From Saccharofermentans sp. (lineage in GTDB: Bacteria; Bacillota; Clostridia; Saccharofermentanales; Saccharofermentanaceae): a stretch of DNA of 64,000 nucleotides. The stretch covers positions 1-64,000 of the forward strand of contig JAEFAZ010000001.1 in assembly GCA_016292135.1 (NCBI GenBank), read 5' to 3'. Position 1 is the first letter of the stretch, and each line of letters opens with the position of its first letter. The notes beneath the pieces were generated by a model, which was not told the DNA's origin, searched no databases, and was given only the letters and a program-made list of their open reading frames with translations. Shown here piece after piece: positions 15,744 through 24,617 of the stretch. The translations under genes were made by a program, and so were the position numbers.

Positions 15744-18700
15744 ATGTACAAAAAAGTATCAACCAACATGAACTTTACGGACAGGGAGAAGGAAGTCCTG
15801 GAATTCTGGAAGGCCAATGACATCTACAAGAAGTCATTGAAGCCCGCCAAGGACGGCGCTCCCGCATTTACTCTTTATGACGGGCCTCCGACGGCTAACG
15901 GTAAGCCCCATATCGGTCACATTAAGACCCGTGTCATTAAGGACCTTATTCCGAGATACCATTCCATGAAGGGTGAGGCTGTAACATTCAAGGCCGGTTG
16001 GGATACTCACGGACTCCCTGTCGAGCTCGAAGTCGAGAAATCTTTGGGCATCAACGGCAAGCCCCAGATCGAAGAATACGGCGTTGAGCCTTTCATCAAG
16101 AAATGTAAGGAATCTGTCTGGACCTATAAGGACCAGTGGGAGCACATGTCCGACCGCGTCGGTTTTTGGGCTGACATGGAGAATCCTTATGTAACATACG
16201 ACAATAACTACATCGAGTCCGAGTGGTGGGCGCTTAAGACCATGTGGGATAAGGACCTTATCTACAAGGGTCACAAGATCGTTCCTTACTGCCCGAGATG
16301 CGGTACGGCTCTTTCCAGCCACGAGGTTGCCCAGGGCTATAAGAAGGTCAAGGAGAATTCAGTCTTCGTAAGATTCAAGGTCAAGGGCGAGGAAGATACT
16401 TACTTTGCTGCATGGACCACGACTCCCTGGACACTTCCTTCCAATGCTGCTCTCTGCGTAAGCCCCACGGCTGAATACGCAAGGCTCAAGGTCACAAAGG
16501 ATCTTGACGGTCAGGAAAAGGAAGTCCGCTATTACATGTGCAAGGATCTTATCTCTTCGATCTTCGAAGATTATGAGATCGAAGAGACATATAAGGGTGA
16601 TGACCTCTGCGGCAAGGAATACGAGCCTTTGTTCCCTTACTCCAAGGATATCGTAGCAGCATCACGCAGTAAGGCATTCTTCGTTGTATCCGATAATTAT
16701 GTAACTACTGAGGACGGTACCGGTATCGTTCACATCGCTCCCGCATTCGGTGAAGACGACGCGAGAGTCGGAAGAGAGAACGATATCGTATTCATCCAGC
16801 TCGTTGACGAGGCAGGTCATCTGCCTGCAGAGTGCGAAGAGTTCGCAGGCATGTTCGTTAAGGACGCCGATCCTCTCATCATCAAGAAGCTCAACATGGA
16901 AGGCAAGCTCATCAAGAAGATGCCTTTCGAGCACGACTATCCTTTCTGCTGGAGATGCGACACACCTCTCATCTATTACGCAAGAAGCACATGGTTCATC
17001 GCAATGAGCACAAAGAGGGAAGAGCTCCTCAAGTCCAACCGCATGGTCAACTGGATGCCTGAGACGATCCGTGACGGCCGTATGGGTGACTTCCTCGAAA
17101 ACGTTATCGACTGGGGTATCTCCCGTGAACGTTACTGGGGTACGCCTCTCCCGATCTGGGAGTGCGAGTGCGGCAAGAGACACTGCATCGGCTCCATCGA
17201 GGAGCTCAAGTCCATGAGCGACGATTGTCCGGACGATATCGAACTCCATAAGCCTTATGTTGACAACGTCCACATCAAGTGCCCTGACTGCGGCAAGCTC
17301 ATGACACGTGTTCCCGAGGTTATCGACTGCTGGTTCGACTCGGGTGCAATGCCTTTCGCTCAGTACCACTATCCTTTCGAGAACAAGGAGTTCTTCGAAT
17401 CACACTATCCCTGCCACTTCATCTCCGAGGCTCTGGATCAGACAAGAGGCTGGTTCTACTCGCTGATCGCTATAAGCACGGTTCTTTTCGGCAGGAGTCC
17501 TTTCGAGAACTGTATCGTTATGGGTCTCGTTATGGATAAGGACGGCATCAAGATGAGCAAGCACATCGGCAACGTCGTAGATCCCTGGGATGTATTGAAC
17601 GACGAGGGCGCCGATGCTGCAAGATGGTATTTCTATAACTCCAGCTCCGCATGGCTTCCCAACCGTTTCTCACATGAGGCAGTAAGGGAAGGCCAGAGAA
17701 AGTTCATCGGAACTTTCTGGAACACATACGCTTTCTATATCATGTATGCCGATATCGATAACTTCGATCCCAATCAGTACACGATCGACTATAAGAACCT
17801 GGGTGTTATGGACCGCTGGATTTTCTCAAGGCTCAATTCCCTCGTTCTCGATGTCAACAGAAGAATGGACAAGTACGATATCACGGCTTCCGCGAGAGCT
17901 ATCCAGGATTTCACGGATGAGCTTTCCAACTGGTATGTAAGAAGATGCCGTGACAGATACTGGGGCGGCGAGATGACTCAGGACAAGATCGATGCATACA
18001 TGACGCTCTATACTGTTCTTGAGACACTTACAAGGCTTGCTGCACCTTTCGTTCCTTTCGTAACGGAAGCTGTTTACCAGAACCTCGTAAGAAGCGTTAA
18101 CCCCGATGCTCCCGAGTCCGTACATCTCTGCTCTTATCCTGTTGCGGACGAGTCCCTGATCGACACCAAGATCGAGGAGAACATGGCACTTGTTCAGAAC
18201 GTCGTAGTCCTCGGAAGAGCTGCAAGAGAAGCAGGCAAGCTCAAGAACCGTCAGCCTCTGTCTGATATCTATGTCGTAACGGATAAGGACATCCCGGCTG
18301 AATACGAGTCAGTAATCTTAGACGAGCTCAACATAAGAAACCTCAATGTAATGGCTGATGCATCCGCATTCGTCGATTACAGCTTCAAGCCTCAGCTCAG
18401 GACATGCGGACGTAAGTTCGGTCCCAAGCTCAACGCAGCTAAGGAAGTCATCGCAGCCCTTCCTGGCAAGGAGACCATGGCAGCCATCAAAGAAGGTCCC
18501 GTCAAGATCACGGTTGACGGCGAAGAGTTCGAGATGACAGAAGAAGATTTTATCGTCGAGACAAAGCAGCCCGAAGGCTTCTCCACACAGGAGGATAAGG
18601 GCCTTACGGTATCCGTCAGCACAGTCCTTACAGAAGAACTTATCGAGGACGGTTATGTCCGTGAGATGATCTCCAAGATCCAGACCCAGCGTAAGGAGAC

Positions 18701-18893
18701 AGGTCTTGACGTAACAGACAGGATCGTTCTTTCTTACGAAGGGAATGACAAGCTCGCTTCCATCATCGAAAAGAAGAAGGATTTCATGGCATCCGAGGTC
18801 CTCGCATCCGCTATCAATGCCGGAGCAGGCGACAATGCCAAGGAATGGGACATCAACGGCGAGAAGATCACATTCTCTGTTGTTAAGGCATAA
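15744..18893 (+). CDS. ileS: Isoleucyl-tRNA synthetase (eukaryote-like, IleS2 type)
   Basis: 1049-residue class I synthetase charging tRNA-Ile. The ATG at 15744 is supported by AAAGGTGA; an ATG at 15714 lacks one. HIGH region GPPTANGKPHIGH near residue 50, the CP1 editing domain with TTPWTLPSN (about 230), zinc-type cysteine motifs (CPRCG, CECGKRHC, CPDCG) and the KMSKS loop KMSKHIGNV near 610. Length and the segment after the HIGH motif (GWDTHGLPVELEVEK, SLGINGKPQIEEYG) match the eukaryotic/IleS2 subtype rather than the about 930-residue E. coli type. IleS2 enzymes are known for low mupirocin sensitivity. It is single in this window and driven by its own promoter. Confidence 0.95.
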   Translation: MYKKVSTNMNFTDREKEVLEFWKANDIYKKSLKPAKDGAPAFTLYDGPPTANGKPHIGHIKTRVIKDLIPRYHSMKGEAVTFKAGWDTHGLPVELEVEKSLGINGKPQIEEYGVEPFIKKCKESVWTYKDQWEHMSDRVGFWADMENPYVTYDNNYIESEWWALKTMWDKDLIYKGHKIVPYCPRCGTALSSHEVAQGYKKVKENSVFVRFKVKGEEDTYFAAWTTTPWTLPSNAALCVSPTAEYARLKVTKDLDGQEKEVRYYMCKDLISSIFEDYEIEETYKGDDLCGKEYEPLFPYSKDIVAASRSKAFFVVSDNYVTTEDGTGIVHIAPAFGEDDARVGRENDIVFIQLVDEAGHLPAECEEFAGMFVKDADPLIIKKLNMEGKLIKKMPFEHDYPFCWRCDTPLIYYARSTWFIAMSTKREELLKSNRMVNWMPETIRDGRMGDFLENVIDWGISRERYWGTPLPIWECECGKRHCIGSIEELKSMSDDCPDDIELHKPYVDNVHIKCPDCGKLMTRVPEVIDCWFDSGAMPFAQYHYPFENKEFFESHYPCHFISEALDQTRGWFYSLIAISTVLFGRSPFENCIVMGLVMDKDGIKMSKHIGNVVDPWDVLNDEGADAARWYFYNSSSAWLPNRFSHEAVREGQRKFIGTFWNTYAFYIMYADIDNFDPNQYTIDYKNLGVMDRWIFSRLNSLVLDVNRRMDKYDITASARAIQDFTDELSNWYVRRCRDRYWGGEMTQDKIDAYMTLYTVLETLTRLAAPFVPFVTEAVYQNLVRSVNPDAPESVHLCSYPVADESLIDTKIEENMALVQNVVVLGRAAREAGKLKNRQPLSDIYVVTDKDIPAEYESVILDELNIRNLNVMADASAFVDYSFKPQLRTCGRKFGPKLNAAKEVIAALPGKETMAAIKEGPVKITVDGEEFEMTEEDFIVETKQPEGFSTQEDKGLTVSVSTVLTEELIEDGYVREMISKIQTQRKETGLDVTDRIVLSYEGNDKLASIIEKKKDFMASEVLASAINAGAGDNAKEWDINGEKITFSVVKA

Positions 18894-18919
18894 GATAAGG
18901 TCTTTGTCGGGAGGTTAAG

Positions 18920-19636
18920 ATGCTGATCGAATTGATTAGATCCAATATGGATATCCAGCTTAAGCTGTTTATTGCATTGATCATGCTCTTTGCGTTGACT
19001 TTGTCATTTTCCATTCACGAGTTCATGCATGCATTCACAGCTGACTGGCTGGGAGACCCGACACCGCGCAGCATGGGAAGACTTACTCTGAACCCCTTGG
19101 CCCATATGGATCCCATGGGTACGGTCCTCCTGCTCGTGGCCGGTTTCGGCTGGGGTAAGCCGGTTGTTTATAATCCCCGCAAGCTCAACCGCTTCAAGAG
19201 TTACCGCGGCATGAACATTATGGTCCATCTGGCGGGCGTCACGGGAAACTTCGTGCTCGCCTTGATCTGTTCGATCATCAATGTGTTCCTTGTAACGTTG
19301 CTTGATGTCAATCAGCCGGCTGTTTATGCTCTTTGTCAGGTGTTCTCTTATACGGCGGTGTTTTCTCTGATGCTGATGGCTTTTAATCTCTTGCCGATCC
19401 CGCCTCTTGACGGATTCCATGTCCTGGAGGAACTTATGCCTCTCAAATTGAAGTATTCCGAGGGATATAAGAAGTTCCAGAGGTTTGCACCTTTGATCCT
19501 TATGATTGTTTTCGTATTGAGTGCTTCCGGCCAGATCCCAATTCTCGGATCTGTTATCGATGTGATCCAGTTCCCCTTTGCATGGGTGATCAACACCATC
19601 TGCAATGGACTTGTCCGTTTGCTCAGCGGTATTTGA
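18920..19636 (+). CDS. M50 (site-2 protease-like) membrane metalloprotease
   Basis: 238 residues with about five to six hydrophobic segments. The zinc motif is HEFMH within FSIHEFMHAFTADWLGD (about 32-48), and the third ligand motif is NLLPIPPLDGF near 158. This is the short YwhC/Rip-like branch without a PDZ domain, common in Bacillota next to scpA-scpB; substrates are not known. GGGAGG precedes the ATG at 18920. The gene is 26 bases after ileS and 15 before scpA, so it is probably in one transcript with them. Confidence 0.88.
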   Translation: MLIELIRSNMDIQLKLFIALIMLFALTLSFSIHEFMHAFTADWLGDPTPRSMGRLTLNPLAHMDPMGTVLLLVAGFGWGKPVVYNPRKLNRFKSYRGMNIMVHLAGVTGNFVLALICSIINVFLVTLLDVNQPAVYALCQVFSYTAVFSLMLMAFNLLPIPPLDGFHVLEELMPLKLKYSEGYKKFQRFAPLILMIVFVLSASGQIPILGSVIDVIQFPFAWVINTICNGLVRLLSGI

Positions 19637-19651
19637 CGGAGGCTGAAGACT

Positions 19652-20413
19652 TTGGATCAGATTCTGGCACCCGAACTTAAGATACAGCACTTTGAAGGTC
19701 CGATGGACCTTCTCTATCATCTGGTCGAAAAGAATGACATAGATATCTTCGATATTCCGATCGCCACTATCTGCGAACAGTATATGGAATATCTGGACAC
19801 GATGAAGAGCCTTGATATGGAGATCGCATCAGAGTTCCTGGTCATGGCAGCTTCGCTCGTCCTGATCAAGACCAAGATGATGCTCCCCGGCTCCAAGGCA
19901 GGTGAGAACGGCGAGGCCGAACCCGATCCCAGGGAAGATCTTGTAGTAAGTCTCATGAGATACAAGAGATGTAAGCTTTTCGCCGAAGAATTGAAAGAGC
20001 GCCGCGAAAAGTATTCCGGCTGCCGCACGCGTCTTCCGATGACCGCCAAGGATCTTGGCATCACGGTGCTTCCGGTCAAGCAGGAATTCTCGGTCGAAGC
20101 TTTCGATCAGGCAACGGATGATATCTGCACACGTAACGAAGTAAGGTTTGCCGATATTTCCGCGAAGATTACGCACATACTCCGCAAGGATAAGCTTTCC
20201 GTAAGGCAGAAGATGAAGAATCTCTGGAAGACCATAACTTCCAGGGGCAAGCTCTTCTTCAGCGAACTCTTCACATCCAAGAAAGGTGAAGATTATAAGA
20301 TGGAGAAGATCGTTTCATTCCTTGCGGTGCTCGAACTCGTAAGGAACGACAGCATCACAGTTGAACAGAAAAGACTTTTCGAGGACATACTCATAGAGAA
20401 GAAGAGGAACTGA
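19652..20413 (+). CDS. scpA: Segregation and condensation protein A (kleisin)
   Basis: 253 residues; the kleisin subunit linking SMC heads in the bacterial condensin SMC-ScpAB, which organises and segregates the chromosome. The N-terminal signature FEGPMDLLYHLVEKNDIDIFDIP is characteristic, and the C-terminal winged-helix region (about 200-250) binds SMC. A TTG start at 19652 is used: GGAGG at 19639-19643 is correctly placed and no ATG is near. ScpB follows 2 bases downstream. Confidence 0.93.
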   Translation: MDQILAPELKIQHFEGPMDLLYHLVEKNDIDIFDIPIATICEQYMEYLDTMKSLDMEIASEFLVMAASLVLIKTKMMLPGSKAGENGEAEPDPREDLVVSLMRYKRCKLFAEELKERREKYSGCRTRLPMTAKDLGITVLPVKQEFSVEAFDQATDDICTRNEVRFADISAKITHILRKDKLSVRQKMKNLWKTITSRGKLFFSELFTSKKGEDYKMEKIVSFLAVLELVRNDSITVEQKRLFEDILIEKKRN

Positions 20414-20415
20414 TA

Positions 20416-21090
20416 ATGGATGAAGATAAAGAGATCATCGTAACCGCAGAAGAACTGCCTGCTGCTATAGAAGCCATGCTCTTCGTGTCAGGTGACGGCA
20501 TAACGGCACAGGAGATGTCTGAGATAACGAATGTTCCCGTAAAGGATATAGAGGCAGTCCTGTCAGACCTCATGAACAGGTTCGAACAGAACCCCTGGAG
20601 CGGTATTACGATCCGCCGTGCAGACGACACTTATTCCATGATGACCAAGCCTTCCGTGAAGAAGGTCCTGGACCGGATGTTTGCTCCGAGAAATTCGGTG
20701 CCTCTGTCATCCGCATCCTATGAGACACTTGCCGTTATAGCATATAACCAGCCTTGTACCAGAGCTGCCGTAGAGACAGTAAGAGGCGTATCTTCCGACA
20801 GCATAATCAGCAGGCTCTTGGACCGCGGCTGGATAGAAGAAGCCGGAACACTTGATGCTCCCGGCCGTCCCGCGCTCTTCCGTACGAGCAAGCAGTTCCT
20901 TACGGAATTCGGCATATCTTCTGCCGATGAACTCCCTTCGATGGAACTCATGAGTTATCAGACCATAAGAGATCTTGAAGATTCGCTGCGCCAGGCTGCA
21001 GGCACAAAGGATAAGCAGATAACGATCGATAACATCATCGCTACGAATGTCGAAGCACCTGAGGAAAAAGAACAGCAGGATAAAGAATGA
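20416..21090 (+). CDS. scpB: Segregation and condensation protein B
   Basis: 224 residues; a dimeric tandem winged-helix protein that binds ScpA in the SMC condensin. Typical features are the N-terminal AIEAMLFVSGDGITAQEM, the middle LAVIAYNQPCTRAAVETVRG, and the end of the second winged helix (ALFRTSKQFLTEFGI). The start is 2 bases after scpA. A charged tail follows residue 190. The next gene begins 1 base after the stop. Confidence 0.94.
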   Translation: MDEDKEIIVTAEELPAAIEAMLFVSGDGITAQEMSEITNVPVKDIEAVLSDLMNRFEQNPWSGITIRRADDTYSMMTKPSVKKVLDRMFAPRNSVPLSSASYETLAVIAYNQPCTRAAVETVRGVSSDSIISRLLDRGWIEEAGTLDAPGRPALFRTSKQFLTEFGISSADELPSMELMSYQTIRDLEDSLRQAAGTKDKQITIDNIIATNVEAPEEKEQQDKE

Positions 21091-21091
21091 T

Positions 21092-21970
21092 ATGGACATC
21101 ATCGAGATCATCGAAAGCAGATATCAGGACATGAGCAAGGGCCACAAGGCTATTGCAGATTACTGTCTTGCAAACTACGACCGGCTTGCTTACATTACCG
21201 CAGCCAGATTAGGCGAACTATGCGGAGTATCGGAATCCACTGTCGTAAGGTTCCCGCAGGAACTCGGATTTGCAGGTTACCCTGAATTCCAGAAGGCCGT
21301 AAGGGAAGAGCATAAATCCAATCTGACAACAGTCCAGAGACTGAGTTATACCGACAGGTTCGAATCCCCGGCAGAAGCAGCGCGCGAGGTCATGAAAGCC
21401 GACATGAACAATATCAGGGATTCCCTGGAAGACATGGATATGGATTCGTTCGATGCGGCTGTCAACTGCATATTGAATTCCAGAAAGATCTACATCATGG
21501 GAATACGCGCATCCGCACCCTTATCCGAGTTCATGCATTTCTACATGACTCTCCTTTTCGACGATGTCGTGCTCGTCAGGAGTACTTGTACGAACGAGCT
21601 TTTCGAACAGGTCATGTCCATCACCGACAGGGATGTCCTTATAGGGATTTCTTTCCCGAGATATTCATCAAGAACGATCAATTCGATGGAGTTTGCAAAG
21701 AAGAAAGGCGCATCCATAATCGCCATCACCGACAAGGACAACACGCCCATGACGGAGCATGCCGATATCAAGCTCTTCGCAAGGTCTTCAATGGCATCTT
21801 TCGCGGATTCCCTGACGGCACCGCTTTCGCTTATCAACGCGCTTCTTGTCGCTCTCGGAATGAACAGGAAAGACCACATCAAGGGTTCACTTGAATCCTT
21901 AGAAACGATGTGGGCCCAGTTCAAGGTGTATGAGACAGGCAACGACAGAAAAGACACTGATCCCGGATGA
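21092..21970 (+). CDS. MurR/RpiR-family transcriptional regulator
   Basis: 292 residues. N-terminal HTH_6 domain (about 1-77) with AARLGELCGVSESTVVRF as the DNA-binding helix pair, then a SIS sugar-phosphate isomerase-like domain (about 120-250; IYIMGIRASAPLSEFMHF and DVLIGISFPRYSSRT). RpiR family members sense phosphosugars and often control amino-sugar or cell-wall recycling genes. The ATG at 21092 is used, one base after the scpB stop; an in-frame ATG at 21047 lies inside scpB. No sugar gene is adjacent, so the regulon is unknown. Confidence 0.88.
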   Translation: MDIIEIIESRYQDMSKGHKAIADYCLANYDRLAYITAARLGELCGVSESTVVRFPQELGFAGYPEFQKAVREEHKSNLTTVQRLSYTDRFESPAEAAREVMKADMNNIRDSLEDMDMDSFDAAVNCILNSRKIYIMGIRASAPLSEFMHFYMTLLFDDVVLVRSTCTNELFEQVMSITDRDVLIGISFPRYSSRTINSMEFAKKKGASIIAITDKDNTPMTEHADIKLFARSSMASFADSLTAPLSLINALLVALGMNRKDHIKGSLESLETMWAQFKVYETGNDRKDTDPG

Positions 21971-21980
21971 GAATAAATTT

Positions 21981-22010
21981 TTGTTTGAAGAAAAAAGTGT
22001 TTTTTATAAT
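21981..22010 (+). promoter_or_regulatory. Promoter at the start of the AT-rich island
   Basis: TTGTTT (21981-21986), an 18-base spacer and TATAAT (22005-22010) precede the gene at 22031, which has the ribosome site GGGGGCGTG. It begins right after the stop of the RpiR gene and marks the left end of the AT-rich island. Confidence 0.6.
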
Positions 22011-22030
22011 CGAAAATATGGGGGCGTGAA

Positions 22031-22852
22031 ATGAAAAACAAGAGATTAGTATTTATTTGTTTAATTGTTTTGCTTCTTGTTATATCTGTTTCTATATTCG
22101 CATATGCAATAAAAAAGACGCATGATGTCGAGATAGTAAGTCGTGATGAGAAGGCAGTCATCATTCTTGATTCTGCTGCAGCTAACAAAAAGAGAAAAAT
22201 GGAAAGTTATTATCGGTATAGATTTATACCCAAAAACAACTTGTATAAAAGGTGTGTTTTTAACAATAAAGCATATTTGTATTCAATTGAAGCGGATGGC
22301 AGCAGATCGCTAAACGAGACTGGTAAATATTTATTATACAAGGATAATCGATACTTTTTGGTCGAAACAGAAGACTATATTGAAGTAGATGGAACTCCCT
22401 CAACAGCAGGTTATTACACAGAACTTCTTGTGATTTTTAGGAAAATAACTGACAGTGAAACTGTTTCGTATCAGTCCAATGAGATTTTTTTGCCGGTCTT
22501 GATAAACAAAGGAGTAATAGAGAGTAATGACCCAGTATTCTTTAAATGGAGTGATACTGTGGGATTAACCTCTTTTGAAGACTTAAAAGAATACTATACA
22601 AGGATAGAAGATGATTTTTATAGTGTTGATGAAGAGAAAAAATGTATCGTTTTGAACAATTTTGAACAGTATCATTTTGATGATAATAACGCTAAAGGTG
22701 TTGCTGAGCTTTATGCAACCGATGAAGGCATTACTTTAGTGCTCGGCAAAAATGCTGAATATCCCAAGGATTCGTCACGAACTATAACGTATATCAATGG
22801 AGACCTTATATCTGATACAGGAGATTCCGTTGTAAATGATTATGAAGATTGA
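22031..22852 (+). CDS. Membrane-anchored protein of unknown function, paralog 1
   Basis: 273 residues: a short basic N-terminus, one transmembrane helix (about 6-27) and a soluble domain expected outside the cell, with no lipobox. It shares clearly more than half of its residues with the protein at 23820, most strongly in KKTHDVEIVSRDEKAVIIL after the membrane helix, NETGKYLLYK, ESNDPVFFKWSDTVGL and the SRTITYING tail. No known domain is recognised. It is AT-rich compared with housekeeping genes and lies in front of the secreted protease. A role as inhibitor, immunity or partner protein of the protease is possible but only inferred from position. Confidence 0.75.
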   Translation: MKNKRLVFICLIVLLLVISVSIFAYAIKKTHDVEIVSRDEKAVIILDSAAANKKRKMESYYRYRFIPKNNLYKRCVFNNKAYLYSIEADGSRSLNETGKYLLYKDNRYFLVETEDYIEVDGTPSTAGYYTELLVIFRKITDSETVSYQSNEIFLPVLINKGVIESNDPVFFKWSDTVGLTSFEDLKEYYTRIEDDFYSVDEEKKCIVLNNFEQYHFDDNNAKGVAELYATDEGITLVLGKNAEYPKDSSRTITYINGDLISDTGDSVVNDYED

Positions 22853-22922
22853 AATCAGAATTCATTCGTTTGTATATGTTAAGTGGTCACGATATTTATT
22901 TGCTGGGGATTCTATCCATTAA
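22842..22922 (+). pseudogene. Truncated copy of the ABC ATPase start
   Basis: From the ATG at 22842, overlapping the end of paralog 1, 26 codons read MKIEIRIHSFVYVK and then stop. The full ABC ATPase at 24607 begins MKIEIRELSFAYKKG, also overlapping the end of its own paralog. The DNA is recognisably related only for about 40 bases. This is best explained as a duplicated paralog-ATPase unit whose first ATPase copy has been lost. Confidence 0.6.
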
Positions 22923-22948
22923 TCAAATGATTGCTTTGTTTTTTTGTA

Positions 22949-22976
22949 TTGACACCGTTCCTTACTATTCTATAAT
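22949..22976 (+). promoter_or_regulatory. Consensus sigma-70/A promoter of the cysteine protease
   Basis: TTGACA at 22949-22954, a 16-base spacer and TATAAT at 22971-22976 match both consensus hexamers exactly. The ribosome site GGGGGAG (22998-23004) and an ATG at 23010 follow at good spacing. It is the strongest promoter match I see in the window. Confidence 0.8.
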
Positions 22977-23009
22977 TGAGTTATCAATTTTTCTTGTGGG
23001 GGAGCAATC

Positions 23010-23056
23010 ATGAAAAATGTGATATTTTTTTTTCGCAAAAATCTTTTTTGCTTGTA
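23010..23056 (+). other. Frameshifted signal-peptide start with a T9 run
   Basis: The ATG at 23010 has a good ribosome site, but its frame ends at 23088. The run of nine T at 23025-23033 separates it from the protease frame. With eight T the protein would start MKNVIFFFAKIFFACMV and continue into the protease as a plausible signal peptide. As given, the two parts are in different frames: a sequencing error, phase-variable tract or slippage site. Confidence 0.6.
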
Positions 23057-23805
23057 TGGTGTGTTCTGTTATATTTTATTGTGCTTATGACGGAAATTAT
23101 GTTAATGGATTACGATCTTCAGATCATATGACCCAAGATTTAAAGGATGTTATAGATGAAGATAAAGCGTCCTTTAAAAAGCAGGGTTTTACAAGTGTTA
23201 ATGTGGTAAATAAAATTCACGCACTCAAAACAAAAAATCATGATGATGCTGCATTTGCAAAATATTACAACACGACTTGTTCGAAAGATAGAGAACTACC
23301 AATAGATGATGAAAACTTTGGGGGGACCTGTTGGGCAACTGCTGCGACTTCTGTTTTGGAGTATTATGGGGCTAAACCTAAGGCCAAGTATATATATACT
23401 CAAGTTGTTAAGCAAGGCGTAGATGATTATGGAAAGAATGTCGTATGGAGAGGTCTTAAAAGTTGTTATATGGATGATCTGCTAAATAAGATGTTTTCGA
23501 ATTTTTTTCAAATTGAAAAGAAGGCAGATCAATATGTTGATTCTACTAAATTGTATAAAAATGTGAAAAGCAATTATTCTTCTCACCAAATTGGCATTCT
23601 TTGTGGGACTGATCACGCTATGTGTGCTAGTGGGTACGCTACGATAGACTATACTTTTAAAGACAAAAATAAGAAACAACAAAAAAGACATTTTGACTAT
23701 ATTGTAATTAATTGGGGTGTTTTTGGAGATGATGATGATCAGCAGTTTTTTCAAATAAAATATATAAATGGAAAGTGCAGCTATGTTAAGGTGTCAAATA
23801 AATAA
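23056..23805 (+). CDS. Secreted papain-like (C39/C47-like) cysteine protease
   Basis: 249 residues from the first in-frame ATG at 23056; the intended start is probably 23010, in another frame across a T9 run. The active-site Cys is in FGGTCWATAATSVLEYYG (Cys92), a His in GTDHAMCASGY (His187) and an Asn in IVINWGVFG (Asn219). This Cys-His-Asn order with a Gly before CWA fits papain-like bacterial peptidases such as C39_2 or staphopain-type C47; I cannot choose between them. The first about 90 residues may be a propeptide. The gene is AT-rich and lies between two paralogous membrane proteins, upstream of an ABC transporter. Substrate unknown. Confidence 0.75.
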   Translation: MVCSVIFYCAYDGNYVNGLRSSDHMTQDLKDVIDEDKASFKKQGFTSVNVVNKIHALKTKNHDDAAFAKYYNTTCSKDRELPIDDENFGGTCWATAATSVLEYYGAKPKAKYIYTQVVKQGVDDYGKNVVWRGLKSCYMDDLLNKMFSNFFQIEKKADQYVDSTKLYKNVKSNYSSHQIGILCGTDHAMCASGYATIDYTFKDKNKKQQKRHFDYIVINWGVFGDDDDQQFFQIKYINGKCSYVKVSNK

Positions 23806-23819
23806 TTTACGAGGGAATC

Positions 23820-24617
23820 ATGAAAAATAGGAATATTTTAATAGTAGCGATATTAGTTGCTTTTGTTGTGATAGCTGTTGCTGTTTTTGCATATGTAATC
23901 AAAAAGACGCATGATGTCGAGATAGTAAGTCGTGATGAGAAGGCAGTTATCATTCTTGAGAATGCTGCTAAGTCACAAAAGAGATATATGGAGAATTATA
24001 TCCGCCGAAGGTTTCCAGCTCGCAACAATTTATTTGAGGGTAGTATACAAAATAATGAAGCTTATCTCTATTCCATAGAGGAAGATGGCAGCAGATCACA
24101 AAACGAAACGGGAAAATATCTGTTGTATAAAAATCATCGATATTTTCTGATTGATCGCTCAGACTATGTTAATGAAGATGGGACTCAGTCAAATCTATAT
24201 TATTATACAGAACTGCTTGTTAATACATGGAGAACTTCTGATAAAGGTAAAGATCTTGATAATGAAGTGTTTTTACCAGTCCTCATCGAAAAAGGATGCA
24301 TAGAGAGTAATGATCCTGTTTTCTTTAAATGGAGCGATACAGTCGGTTTGTCCTCTTATGAAGATTTGAAAGATTACTATGGAAGGATCGAAGATGATTT
24401 TTATAGCATAGGTGAAGAGAATAAATGCATTATTCTTAATGGATTTAACAAATCTGTTAAGAGCGCCGCCAAACTCTATGCAACAGATGAAGGTATTACC
24501 TTAGTGATCGGCGAAAATACTGAATATACCAAGGATGCGTCACGAACAATAACATATATTAATGGAGTTCTTGTATCAGATACAGGAGATCCCGTTGGAG
24601 AAGATTATGAAGATTGA
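23820..24617 (+). CDS. Membrane-anchored protein of unknown function, paralog 2
   Basis: 265 residues with one N-terminal transmembrane helix (about 6-27) and an extracytoplasmic domain homologous to paralog 1 at 22031. A stretch of about 60 bases after the membrane helix is almost identical in DNA between the copies (around 22110-22170 and 23900-23960). GAGGG precedes the ATG, 14 bases after the protease stop. Its last 11 bases overlap the ABC ATPase start, so it is translationally coupled to the transporter, suggesting that it is the current functional partner. No domain recognised. Confidence 0.75.
   Translation: MKNRNILIVAILVAFVVIAVAVFAYVIKKTHDVEIVSRDEKAVIILENAAKSQKRYMENYIRRRFPARNNLFEGSIQNNEAYLYSIEEDGSRSQNETGKYLLYKNHRYFLIDRSDYVNEDGTQSNLYYYTELLVNTWRTSDKGKDLDNEVFLPVLIEKGCIESNDPVFFKWSDTVGLSSYEDLKDYYGRIEDDFYSIGEENKCIILNGFNKSVKSAAKLYATDEGITLVIGENTEYTKDASRTITYINGVLVSDTGDPVGEDYED

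Noticed and set aside
16662..17369. 235-codon minus-strand frame inside ileS
   Set aside because: Antisense to conserved synthetase motifs, without start signals.
19004..19720. 238-codon minus-strand frame opposite the M50 protease gene
   Set aside because: Antisense to a membrane protease whose HExxH motif is clear.
23482..23754. 90-codon minus-strand frame opposite the cysteine protease
   Set aside because: Low-complexity AT-rich shadow antisense to the catalytic His and Asn region.
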